A program made the translations under genes and the position numbers. This document shows positions 1-5,825 of a stretch of 5,825 nt of DNA, one piece after another. The stretch is from NCBI GenBank assembly GCA_903860995.1, contig CAIOSS010000007.1:1-5825 (forward strand). Reading direction: 5' to 3'. The stretch comes from an uncultured delta proteobacterium (GTDB lineage Bacteria > Myxococcota_A > Polyangia > Polyangiales > Ga0077539). The notes below the pieces were generated by a model. The model had not been told where the DNA came from and did no database searches. It saw only the letters and a program-made list of their open reading frames with translations. Each line of letters opens with the position of its first letter. The first letter of the stretch is position 1.

Positions 1-1391
1 CCCTGGCGGCGGGCCTCGAGGCGATTCCCCCGGCGGCGCTCCCGGCGGACCTCACGGCGACGCTGCGGCCCTACCAGCGCCGGGGTGTGGACTGGCTCGG
101 CTTCCTACGCGACGCGGAGATGGGCGCGGTGCTGGCCGACGACATGGGCCTCGGCAAGACGCTCCAGACGATCTGCGCCCTGCGCGGCCGGGCGCTGGTG
201 GTCGCGCCGCGGAGCGTGCTGCACAACTGGGCCGACGAGGTGCGGCGCTTCCGTCCGGGGCTGTCGGTCGCCGTGTACCACGGCGCCGGGCGGGCCATCG
301 ACGCGCGCGCGGACGTCACGCTGACGACCTACGCCGTGCTGCGCCTCGACGCGGGCGCGCTCGCGAAGGAGCCCTGGGACGCCGTGGTGCTCGACGAGGC
401 CCAGGCCATCAAGAACCCCGACAGCCAGGCGGCGCGCGCGGCGTATCAGCTCCGCGGGCGCTTTCGCGTGGCGCTCTCGGGTACCCCCGTCGAGAACCGG
501 CTCGAGGAGCTCTGGAGCTTGATGCACTTCGCCAACCCGGGACTGCTCGGCGGGCGCTCGGACTTCGACGAGCGCTACGCGAAGCCCGCGGCGGACGGCG
601 ACGGCGCGGCGATGGGGCGCCTCCGCGAGCGCGTGGGGGCCTTCCTGCTGCGGCGCCTCAAGCGCGACGTGGCCCCGGAGCTTCCGCCGCGCACCGAGGC
701 CGTGCTGCGCTGCGACCTCGACGAGCGCGAGCGCGAGGTCTACGACGCCGTGCGGGCGGCGTCGCAGCGCGACGTGGTGGAGGCCCTGCGCGAGGGCGGC
801 AGCACGCTGCTGGCGCTGGAGGCGCTGCTGCGGCTGCGGCAGGCGGCGTGTCACAGCGGGCTCGTTCCGGGGCAGCACGCCGACGGGTCGTCGAAGGTGA
901 CCTGCCTCGTCGACGCGCTGGAGTCGGCCGCGGCGGACGGCCACAAGGCGTTGGTGTTCTCGCAGTGGACCTCGCTGCTCGACCGGGTGGAGCCGCACCT
1001 CGCGGCGGCGGGCATCGGCTTCGCCCGCCTCGACGGATCGACCCGCGACCGGGCGGAGGTCGTCGGGCGCTTCCAGTCCGAGGACGGGCCGCCGGTGATG
1101 CTGGTGTCGCTCAAGGCGGGCGGCACGGGCATCAACCTCACCGCCGCGGACCACGTCTTCCTGCTCGACCCCTGGTGGAACCCCGCCGTCGAGGACCAGG
1201 CCGCCGACCGCGCGCACCGCATCGGCCAGCAGCGGCCGGTGACCATCTACCGCATCGTCGCGAGCGACACCGTCGAGGAGCGCATCGTGGCGTTGCAGTC
1301 TCGCAAGCGCGCCCTCGCCGAGGCGGCGCTGTCGGGCGGCGACCCGAGCGCCGCGCTCACCCGCGACGACCTGCTCGCGCTGCTGGTGTAG
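1..1391 (+). CDS. SNF2/Rad54-family DEAD/H-box ATPase (helicase-like), C-terminal part, 5' truncated by window
   Basis: This is an ATP-dependent DNA translocase of superfamily 2, the SNF2/HepA-like group that remodels protein-DNA or transcription complexes in the cytoplasm. The frame is already open at position 3 and gives 462 visible residues. A GTG at 87 lies inside the conserved LRPYQRRGVDWLGFL block, so it is an internal Val and not the start. Motifs in order: Q-like motif LRPYQ (63-77), Walker A DDMGLGKT (138-161), Ia ALVVAPRSVLHNW (192-230), Walker B DEAQ (393-404), III SGTPVEN (477-497), a RecA2 block ALVFSQW (948-968), V SLKAGGTGINL (from 1107), WWNP (about 1173-1184) and VI DQAADRAHRIGQ (1194-1229). 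Both RecA lobes therefore look intact and catalytically competent. Bacterial relatives often carry an N-terminal SWIM zinc finger or other domain, which would lie outside the window. The gene stops with TAG at 1389-1391, inside the antisense 3' end of the next gene. The exact cellular role is unknown. Confidence 0.96.
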   Translation, partial: LAAGLEAIPPAALPADLTATLRPYQRRGVDWLGFLRDAEMGAVLADDMGLGKTLQTICALRGRALVVAPRSVLHNWADEVRRFRPGLSVAVYHGAGRAIDARADVTLTTYAVLRLDAGALAKEPWDAVVLDEAQAIKNPDSQAARAAYQLRGRFRVALSGTPVENRLEELWSLMHFANPGLLGGRSDFDERYAKPAADGDGAAMGRLRERVGAFLLRRLKRDVAPELPPRTEAVLRCDLDEREREVYDAVRAASQRDVVEALREGGSTLLALEALLRLRQAACHSGLVPGQHADGSSKVTCLVDALESAAADGHKALVFSQWTSLLDRVEPHLAAAGIGFARLDGSTRDRAEVVGRFQSEDGPPVMLVSLKAGGTGINLTAADHVFLLDPWWNPAVEDQAADRAHRIGQQRPVTIYRIVASDTVEERIVALQSRKRALAEAALSGGDPSAALTRDDLLALLV

Positions 1392-2259
1392 GCGCTCCGC
1401 CCGCGGTCTCGCGCAGGAAGGCCACGAGGCGGCGCGCGGTGCCGTCGCAGTCGTCCACCTGCGGGCTGTGGCCGACGCCGTCGACCACCTCGATGCGCGC
1501 GTGCGCGGGGAGGTGCTCCCGGAAGAAGGCCAGGCCCGTCGACGGGAGCACCCGCTCCTCGGCGCCCCAGAGCAGGAGCACGGGCATCGCGAGGGCGCGC
1601 ACCTCGTCGACGGTGAGGTAGTTGGCCGGGCCGAGGCCCGCGAGGAGCTGGCGCAGGGCGGGGCGCGCGAAGCCTCGGCGGAGGCTGGCGGCGGCGATGG
1701 GGCGCAGGGCGGTGCGGCGCACGAGCAGCCGGTCGATGAAGGCCTCGGCCTCGGCGTGGGTGCGGATGGAGAAGGTGCGCTGGAGCGCCGCGAGCTCGTG
1801 CGGGGAGAGGGGCGCGCCGCCGGGGGCGACGAGCGCGAGGCCGCGCACCATCGCGGGGCGGTCGACGGCGTAGCGCAGCGCGAGGGCCGCGCCCATGGAG
1901 TTGCCCACCAGCACCGCGGGGGCGTCGAGGGCGCGGTCGAGGGCGTCGCGGATGCCCTCGTAGATGACGTTGCCGTCGAGGTGCGCCGGCGCCGTGCTGA
2001 AGCCGTGGGCGGGGAGGTCGGGCGCGATCACCCGGCGGACGTGCGGGCGCAGCGCCTGGAGCAGCGGGCCGTTGTAGCCCGCGGAGGAGTTGAAGCCGTG
2101 CAGCAGGACGGTGGTGGGGAGATCCCCGCGCCCCGGGGTCTCGATCCAGTGGACCGACCCGGTGGAGGTCGGCACCGTGCGGCTCTGCCAGCCGAGGACG
2201 CGGAGGGAGAGGCGCGCGAGGCGTTCGCTGAGCATGGCCATCGGGTCGGTGGTGACCAT
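1357..2259 (-). CDS. alpha/beta-fold hydrolase (serine hydrolase/esterase-like), 300 aa
   Basis: A complete serine hydrolase of the alpha/beta-hydrolase fold, likely cytoplasmic because no signal peptide is visible. Landmarks: oxyanion-hole segment LLHGFNSS (residues 52-59), APDLPAHG (79-86), nucleophile elbow GNSMG with Ser121, strand-7 region LLLWGAEERVLP (228-239) with Glu235 where the acid of the triad is expected, and GHSPQVD with His264. The 300-residue length is usual for the family. Substrate cannot be predicted; lipase, esterase, C-C hydrolase and haloperoxidase-like relatives share these motifs. I chose the ATG at 2257-2259. The frame stays open upstream to 2556, but that extension is Arg/Ser/Pro-rich, lacks family similarity and lies antisense to the CsbD-like gene. 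Alternative in-frame ATGs are at residues 7 and 9. No strong Shine-Dalgarno sequence precedes any of them. The last 35 bp overlap the helicase gene tail-to-tail, which leaves no room for a conventional terminator between them. Confidence 0.93.
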   Translation of the reverse strand: MVTTDPMAMLSERLARLSLRVLGWQSRTVPTSTGSVHWIETPGRGDLPTTVLLHGFNSSAGYNGPLLQALRPHVRRVIAPDLPAHGFSTAPAHLDGNVIYEGIRDALDRALDAPAVLVGNSMGAALALRYAVDRPAMVRGLALVAPGGAPLSPHELAALQRTFSIRTHAEAEAFIDRLLVRRTALRPIAAASLRRGFARPALRQLLAGLGPANYLTVDEVRALAMPVLLLWGAEERVLPSTGLAFFREHLPAHARIEVVDGVGHSPQVDDCDGTARRLVAFLRETAGGAPTPAARAGRRG

Positions 2260-2264
2260 AGCCG

Positions 2265-2456
2265 ATGTGCCCGCGCCTCGCGGCAGAGGCGCTGCGCTAC
2301 GGACGGACCGCGGCCTGCACCTGGGCCGCGTTCTCGAAGCTGAGCGAGGAGGACCTCGACTCCGTGAAGGGGCGCTTCGACGAGCTGCGCCATCGCGTGG
2401 TGAAGGCCTATGGCTACGCCGAGCAGCGCGCCGCGCGATCGACCTCCGCCCGCTGA
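2265..2456 (+). CDS. CsbD/YjbJ-like small stress-type protein, 63 aa, divergent N-terminus
   Basis: Residues 23-54 match the C-terminal half of the CsbD family without gaps. FSKLSEEDLD aligns with the family's WGKLTDDDL block, GRFDEL with GKRDQL, and VVKAYGYAEQRA with the QERYGY..eeA block. CsbD-family proteins (YjbJ in E. coli, CsbD in Bacillus) are small, hydrophilic, helical and stress-induced, of unknown biochemical function. The 63-residue length is close to the usual 60-70. The N-terminal 20 residues, which include two Cys, do not show the family's usual W..lkGk motif, so the first part is divergent, decayed or wrongly started; no other ATG exists before the conserved part. The ATG is only 5 bp from the oppositely oriented hydrolase start, and the ribosome binding site (GGTGG at 2248-2252) is weak and distant, so any promoter would lie inside the hydrolase gene. 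The family call rests on recalled motifs. Confidence 0.66.
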   Translation: MCPRLAAEALRYGRTAACTWAAFSKLSEEDLDSVKGRFDELRHRVVKAYGYAEQRAARSTSAR

Positions 2457-2517
2457 GCTCGACCTCACCCCTCCCCTGATGCCCGCACCGAGCCGCGTAT
2501 AGCCCGAGGCGCGTCGG

Positions 2518-2526
2518 TGCTAGCGT
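2518..2526 (+). promoter_or_regulatory. candidate extended -10 promoter element upstream of the lipoprotein gene
   Basis: TGCTAGCGT fits the TGnTAnnnT pattern of an extended -10 box and lies 41 bp before the ATG at 2568, a normal 5' UTR length. No good -35 is visible at the expected distance, which is tolerable for extended -10 promoters. TATAGC at 2498-2503 is a second, weaker -10 candidate. The assignment is by eye only. Confidence 0.35.
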
Positions 2527-2548
2527 GCGCGCCTCTTCAGACATTGCC

Positions 2549-2562
2549 GGAGGCACAGAGAG
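2549..2562 (+). promoter_or_regulatory. ribosome binding region of the lipoprotein gene
   Basis: A purine-rich tract, GGAGGCACAGAGAG, precedes the ATG at 2568. The strong GGAGG core (2549-2553) is 14 nt from the start, which is longer than usual, while GAGAG (2558-2562) sits at a near-optimal 5 nt. Together with the lipoprotein signal peptide that begins immediately after the ATG, this fixes the start of the gene. Confidence 0.6.
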
Positions 2563-2567
2563 TCCCG

Positions 2568-2618
2568 ATGCGTCCCACCCGTCCCCTTGCGATCGTGTTG
2601 TTCACCCTCGCGGCGTGC
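2568..2618 (+). other. lipoprotein (type II) signal peptide and lipobox
   Basis: A short basic n-region (Arg2, Arg5), a hydrophobic core (LAIVLFTLAA) and lipobox L14-A-A-C17 predict cleavage by signal peptidase II before Cys17 and lipidation there. Ser18 at +2 gives no inner-membrane retention signal by the classical Asp+2 rule, so outer-membrane sorting is likely; that rule comes from enterobacteria. Confidence 0.9.
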
Positions 2619-5600
2619 TCGAGCGACCCGCGCATCCTGCCGCCGCTCGACGGCAGCGCCGCCGACGCGGGCGACGGCTCGCGCGGCGACGCGCCCGCGG
2701 GTGACATCCCTGCCGGTGACACGCCGGCCACCGATGCGCCCGGCGGGGACGTTCCGCGCACGGACGGCGGGATGTCCGGCCGCGGGCCGACGATCACCGT
2801 GTGCCCCGGCAACGCCCTCCCCTCCCTCGCCGCGGGCACCTGCAGCGTCACCGCGGGCACCGCGGGCACGCTGATCACCGGCGACGTGCTCACCCCGGGG
2901 GAGGTCTTCCGCGGCGGCCAGGTGCTGGTCGACGCGGCGGGCATCATCCGCTGCGTGGGCTGCGACTGCAGCGCCGCCGAGGGCGCGGCCGCCGCGACGC
3001 GCGTGGTGTGCCCCGACGGCGTCGTGTCGCCCGGGCTCATCAACGCCCACGACCACCTCACCTTCGCGCAGAACGCGCCGTACACCCGCACCGCGGAGCG
3101 CTACGAGCACCGGCACGACTGGCGCCGCGGCGGCCGCGGGCACACCCGGCTCTCGTCCGCCGGCAGCGCGAGCAACGACCAGGTGGCCTGGGGCGAGCTG
3201 CGCTTCGTGCTCGGCGGCGCCACCGCGGTCAACGGGTCGGGCGGCGTCGCGGGCTTCCTGCGCAACCTCGACCGCGGGATCATGGACGGCCTCGGGCAGC
3301 CCGTGGTGCGCTACGAGACCTTCCCCCTCGGGGACTCCGCCGGCGCGCTCCTCGCGACCGGCTGCGGCTACCCCTCCGTCGACACCGCCATGGAGATCGC
3401 CAACGTCGAGGCTTACACCCCGCACGTCGCCGAGGGCATCGGGGTCGAGGCGCGCAACGAGTTCCTGTGCATGCGCAGCGGGCCCACCGACCTGGTGCAG
3501 CCGCAGAGCGCCTTCGTGCACGGCGTCGGGCTCCTGCCGCCGGACATCTCCGAGATGGCCACGCAGGGCACCGCGCTCATCTGGTCGCCGCGCTCCAACG
3601 TCACCCTCTACGGCGACACCGCGCACGTCACGGAGTACGCCCGCCTCGGGGTGCCCATCGCCCTCGGGTCCGACTGGATCATCTCCGGCTCGATGAACAT
3701 GCTCCGCGAGATGCGCTGCGCCGACTCCCTCGACGCGAACTTCTACGGCGACTTCTTCACCGACGAGGCGATCTGGCTCATGGCCACCCGCGACGCCGCG
3801 GCCGCCCTCGCGGTCGACGACGCCGTCGGGGTCATCGCCACCGGGCGCGCGGCCGACCTCGCGGTCTTCAACGCCCGGATGCACCCCGACCACCGCGCGG
3901 TCATCGACGCCGCCCCCGGCGACGTCGCCCTCGTGATGCGCGGCGGCGCCGCCCTCTACGGCGACGCCGACGTGGTGTCGGCGCTGCCCGGCGGCGGGAT
4001 GTGCGACCCGCTGGACGTCTGCGGGGTCAACAAGCGCGTGTGCGTCTCGCGCGACCTCGGCGGCCGCGGGCTCCCGGCGCTCACGAGCGCCAACGCCAAC
4101 CGCTACCCACTGTTCTTCTGCGGCGAGCCGATGAACGAGCCGTCGTGCCTGCCCGAGCGCAACGCGATGGGCTCGCTGCCCAGCCCCGTGGTGGCCGGCT
4201 CGACGCGCTACTCGGGCATCACCAGCCCGGAGGACATGGACGGCGACGGGGTGCCCAACGCCGCCGACGACTGCCCGCGGGTGTTCAACCCCGTGCGCCC
4301 GGTGGACAACGGCGCGCAGGGCGACACCGACCGCGACGGCGTGGGCGACGCGTGCGACCCGTGCCCGCTCAACCCCGACACCGCCACGTGCGTGGCGCCC
4401 GACCCCAACGACCGCGACGCCGACGGCACCGCCAACGAGCGCGACAACTGCCCCGACGCGCGCAACTCCGACCAGTCCGACCGGGACATGGACGGCCGCG
4501 GCGACCTCTGCGACCCCTGCCCCGACGCGGCCAACCCCAACGGCGCCGCGTGCCCCGCGACGGTGTACGCCGTCAAGTCGGCCATGGTCGCGATGGGCTC
4601 GCGCGTGACCGTCACCGGCCCGGTGGTGACCGCGCTCAACCGCAACGGGTTCTACGCCCAGGTGGCGCCCGGCGACCCGGCGTACACGGCCCCGGAGAAC
4701 TCCGGGATCTTCGTGTTCACGGGCACCGCGCCGATGGTGGTGCCGGGCGACCGGGTCACCCTCGCCAACGCGCTCGTGGCCGACTTCTTCGGGCAGGTCC
4801 AGCTCTCCGGCGCGACCGTCACCACGACGGCCCGCGGCGTGGCGCTGCCGCCGCCGGTCGCGGCGACGCCCGCCGAGGTCATCACCGGCGGATCGCGCGC
4901 GGCGGCCCTCGAGGGTGTCGTGGTGCGGGTCTCCGACGTGGTCGTCACCAACCCCGCACCCGCCCCCGAGGGCGGCGAGGTGGCGCCCACCAACGAGTTC
5001 CAGGTCACGGGCGGTCTGCGCGTCGACGACGCGTTCTACCTGACGACCCCGTTCCCGGTGACGGACGAGCGCTTCGCCTCCATCACGGGCGTTCTCTTCC
5101 TCGCGCGGGCGAACTCCAAGCTCAACCCGCGCTCCGCCGACGACCTCGTCGCGGGCGCGGCGCAGCTCGTGGCCTTCCCCGCCGGCACCCTCTTCGCCCG
5201 CGTCGGCGCGGCCCCCGCCCCGACGCTCCCGACGGCCCTCGCGGTGCAGCTCACCCGCGCCGTCGCGACCAGCACCACGGTCACCCTGCGATCGAGCGCC
5301 CCCGGGCTCGTCGTCGCCGACGTGGTGATCCCCGCGGGCAGCACCCGCGCCGTGGTCCCGGTCACGGGCGTCACGGCCTCGGCCACCGCGTACACCCTCA
5401 CCGCCACCCTCGGCGCCTCGGTGCGCGAGGCCTCGGTGCGGGTCATCGGCGCCGCCGAGGGGCCCCGGCTCACGGGCCTCACGCCCGCGATGACCACCCT
5501 GGGCCCGGGCACCACCGGCACGCTCACGGTCACCCTCGACCTCCCGGCGCCCGCGGGCGGCACCACGGTCATGCTCGGGACCACCGCCGGCGGCACCGTG

Positions 5601-5825
5601 CCCGCCACGGTGCTCGTCCCCGCCGACGCGCTCAGCGCCGACGTGATGTTCACCGCCGGCTCGATGGGCGCCACCGCGACGGTGACCGCGACCCTCGGCG
5701 CCGACACCCGCACCGCGATGGTGCGCGTGACCGAGGCGCCCATCGGCAGCCTCGTCATCAACGAGGTCGACTACGACCAGGTCGGGTCTGACATCGGCGA
5801 GTTCGTAGAGATCTTCAACGGCGCG
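2568..5825 (+). CDS. mosaic surface lipoprotein: amidohydrolase, thrombospondin-3-like repeats, OB-like, Ig-like and lamin-tail domains; 3' truncated by window
   Basis: The frame is open for 1086 codons from the ATG to the right edge, so the C-terminus is missing. Residues 1-17 are a lipoprotein signal peptide with lipobox LAAC; 18-68 are an Asp/Gly/Pro linker. Residues about 100-463 form a metal-dependent amidohydrolase: PGLINAHDHL gives His161/His163, PHVAEG gives His286, FVHGVGL gives His318, and ALGSDW gives Asp369, followed by the typical GVIATGRAADLAVFN closing strand. These are the HxH, His, His and Asp positions expected of an active enzyme, resembling the cytosine deaminase/triazine hydrolase type of cyclic amidohydrolase; substrate unknown. 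Then follow a Cys-rich spacer (479-527), Ca-binding thrombospondin-3-like repeats (556-662), an OB-like domain (about 665-860), two Ig-like repeats (865-1057) and the start of a lamin-tail domain (from 1060). The protein is presumably anchored to the outer membrane and faces the periplasm or outside. The 111-bp upstream gap suggests its own promoter. Confidence 0.93.
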   Translation, partial: MRPTRPLAIVLFTLAACSSDPRILPPLDGSAADAGDGSRGDAPAGDIPAGDTPATDAPGGDVPRTDGGMSGRGPTITVCPGNALPSLAAGTCSVTAGTAGTLITGDVLTPGEVFRGGQVLVDAAGIIRCVGCDCSAAEGAAAATRVVCPDGVVSPGLINAHDHLTFAQNAPYTRTAERYEHRHDWRRGGRGHTRLSSAGSASNDQVAWGELRFVLGGATAVNGSGGVAGFLRNLDRGIMDGLGQPVVRYETFPLGDSAGALLATGCGYPSVDTAMEIANVEAYTPHVAEGIGVEARNEFLCMRSGPTDLVQPQSAFVHGVGLLPPDISEMATQGTALIWSPRSNVTLYGDTAHVTEYARLGVPIALGSDWIISGSMNMLREMRCADSLDANFYGDFFTDEAIWLMATRDAAAALAVDDAVGVIATGRAADLAVFNARMHPDHRAVIDAAPGDVALVMRGGAALYGDADVVSALPGGGMCDPLDVCGVNKRVCVSRDLGGRGLPALTSANANRYPLFFCGEPMNEPSCLPERNAMGSLPSPVVAGSTRYSGITSPEDMDGDGVPNAADDCPRVFNPVRPVDNGAQGDTDRDGVGDACDPCPLNPDTATCVAPDPNDRDADGTANERDNCPDARNSDQSDRDMDGRGDLCDPCPDAANPNGAACPATVYAVKSAMVAMGSRVTVTGPVVTALNRNGFYAQVAPGDPAYTAPENSGIFVFTGTAPMVVPGDRVTLANALVADFFGQVQLSGATVTTTARGVALPPPVAATPAEVITGGSRAAALEGVVVRVSDVVVTNPAPAPEGGEVAPTNEFQVTGGLRVDDAFYLTTPFPVTDERFASITGVLFLARANSKLNPRSADDLVAGAAQLVAFPAGTLFARVGAAPAPTLPTALAVQLTRAVATSTTVTLRSSAPGLVVADVVIPAGSTRAVVPVTGVTASATAYTLTATLGASVREASVRVIGAAEGPRLTGLTPAMTTLGPGTTGTLTVTLDLPAPAGGTTVMLGTTAGGTVPATVLVPADALSADVMFTAGSMGATATVTATLGADTRTAMVRVTEAPIGSLVINEVDYDQVGSDIGEFVEIFNGA
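2685..2759 (+). repeat. five tandem GDxPA-type pentapeptide repeats in the lipoprotein linker
   Basis: Residues 40-64 read GDAPA, GDIPA, GDTPA, TDAPG, GDVPR, a 15-bp period with the pattern [GT]-D-x-P-[AGR]. Codons differ between copies (GGC/GGT/GGG for Gly, GAC/GAT for Asp, CCC/CCT/CCG for Pro), so the repeat is kept at the protein level and is not a recent DNA duplication. It probably acts as an acidic flexible tether that holds the enzyme domain off the membrane. Confidence 0.85.
2865..3956 (+). other. amidohydrolase catalytic domain within the lipoprotein
   Basis: Residues about 100-463. An N-terminal beta-strand part (LITGDVLTPGEVFRGGQVLV) is followed by a TIM-barrel with ligands His161, His163, His286 and Asp369 and a proposed catalytic His318, closed by the C-terminal beta-strand segment ending ALVMRGGAALYG. 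A CVGCDC cluster at residues 129-134 sits just before the barrel and is unusual for a cytoplasmic amidohydrolase; it could form disulfides in the exported protein. Domain edges are estimated by eye. Confidence 0.85.
4233..4553 (+). repeat. thrombospondin type-3-like calcium-binding repeats
   Basis: Residues 556-662 contain repeated Asp-rich loops: DMDGDGVPNAADDCP, DTDRDGVGDACDPCP, DRDADGTANERDNCP and DRDMDGRGDLCDPCP. They alternate as two pairs, each pair ending in a CDPCP motif (residues 596-600 and 648-652). The DxDxDG cores are known Ca-binding signatures of this repeat family, and the paired Cys suggest disulfides outside the cytoplasm. The repeats probably form a rigid Ca-stabilised stalk between the enzyme and the distal domains. 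Confidence 0.9.
4560..5147 (+). other. OB-fold-like domain as found next to secreted nucleases
   Basis: Residues about 665-860 show the pattern GFYAQV (694-699), SGIFVF (712-717), VPGDRVTLANALV (725-737), FFGQVQL (740-746) and later ITGVLFLARANSKLNPRSADDLV. This resembles the GffvQ / GIFVy / vGD.V.v.G.v / G.tQl / PRs..D succession of OB-like domains in extracellular nuclease-type proteins. No nuclease catalytic domain is visible in the window. The assignment is from memory of the motif pattern and is moderately secure. Confidence 0.6.
5160..5738 (+). repeat. two tandem Ig-like beta-sandwich repeats in the lipoprotein
   Basis: Residues 865-962 and 963-1057 are Thr/Val/Ala/Gly-rich and share an order of segments: TVTLRSSAPGLV / TVMLGTTAGGTV, then VVIPAGSTRAVVPV / VLVPADALSADVMF, then YTLTATLGASVREASVRV / ATVTATLGADTRTAMVRV. 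The repeat unit is about 95 residues. Such modules act as spacers or adhesive stalks in surface proteins; no enzymatic role is expected. Confidence 0.7.
5745..5825 (+). other. start of a lamin-tail domain (LTD), cut by the window edge
   Basis: Residues 1060-1086 begin with SLVINEVDYDQVGSD followed by EFVEIFNGA, the characteristic opening of bacterial lamin-tail domains (I-N-E-V ... D ... E-F-V-E-I-x-N). In bacteria these occur in secreted or membrane-attached proteins, often with nucleases or OB-like domains. The rest of the domain, and whatever follows, is beyond the window. Confidence 0.8.

Noticed and set aside
87..89. GTG at 87 as the helicase start
   Set aside because: The frame is open upstream and already encodes the conserved LRPYQRRG block, so the GTG is an internal valine in a gene that begins before the window.
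105..1217. A 370-codon minus-strand frame antisense to the helicase
   Set aside because: Arg/His/Val/Leu-rich shadow; the opposite strand encodes unmistakable SNF2 motifs over the same span.
1392..1450. A terminator hairpin after the helicase
   Set aside because: The region is coding for the hydrolase on the other strand, and I saw no stem followed by a T-run.
848..1621. A 257-codon plus-strand frame overlapping the helicase end and the hydrolase
   Set aside because: Arg/Pro/Gly-rich, no motifs, and it overlaps two well-supported genes in other frames.
1468..2343. A 291-codon plus-strand frame antisense to the hydrolase
   Set aside because: Its Glu/Gly/Ala/Arg-rich product is the mirror of the hydrolase codons; the hydrolase strand shows HGF, GNSMG and GHS motifs in order.
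2260..2556. N-terminal extension of the hydrolase up to a start at 2556
   Set aside because: The added 99 residues are Arg/Ser/Pro-rich without family similarity and lie antisense to the CsbD-like gene; the start at 2259 gives a normal family length.
2520..3893. A 457-codon minus-strand frame antisense to the lipoprotein
   Set aside because: The composition (Val/Gly/Asp/Arg/His repeats) is typical of an antisense shadow in high-GC DNA; no motif and no ribosome binding site were seen.
2801..5791. A 996-codon plus-strand frame starting at 2801
   Set aside because: Its product is an Arg/Pro/His/Gly-rich string with no domain signature. It is the shadow of the lipoprotein frame, which starts at 2568, has a signal peptide and reads through recognisable domains to the window edge.

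Overview
The window is very GC-rich, with strongly G/C-biased third codon positions. It carries a long secreted lipoprotein with an Asp/Gly/Pro linker, thrombospondin type-3-like repeats and the start of a lamin-tail domain. That combination suggests a myxobacterium-like bacterium (Myxococcota, formerly Deltaproteobacteria), but this is inference from style; the window holds no rRNA or other phylogenetic marker.

Layout. (1) Positions 1-1391, plus strand: the C-terminal 462 residues of a SNF2/Rad54-type ATPase, entered mid-gene, with helicase motifs I to VI readable. (2) Positions 1357-2259, minus strand: a complete 300-residue alpha/beta-hydrolase whose 3' end overlaps the helicase 3' end by 35 bp. 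(3) Positions 2265-2456, plus strand: a 63-residue CsbD/YjbJ-like small protein, head-to-head with the hydrolase and only 5 bp from its start codon. (4) Positions 2457-2567: a 111-bp intergenic stretch with a candidate extended -10 element and a purine-rich ribosome binding site. (5) Positions 2568-5825, plus strand: the first 1086 residues of a mosaic surface lipoprotein that runs off the right edge without a stop. Its order is lipobox signal peptide, GDxPA pentapeptide linker, metal-dependent amidohydrolase, cysteine-rich spacer, thrombospondin-3-like Ca-binding repeats, OB-like domain, two Ig-like repeats and the beginning of a lamin-tail domain.

The genes do not form an obvious pathway. 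The helicase, the hydrolase and the lipoprotein look like independent transcription units. The CsbD-like protein may be a stress-response small protein. I see no phage, transposon, CRISPR, tRNA or rRNA feature and no recognisable defence locus. The most notable object is the lipoprotein: a catalytic amidohydrolase followed by modules (OB-like plus lamin-tail) that are best known from secreted nucleases and surface proteins. Several long open frames elsewhere on both strands are by-products of the high GC content and are rejected below.
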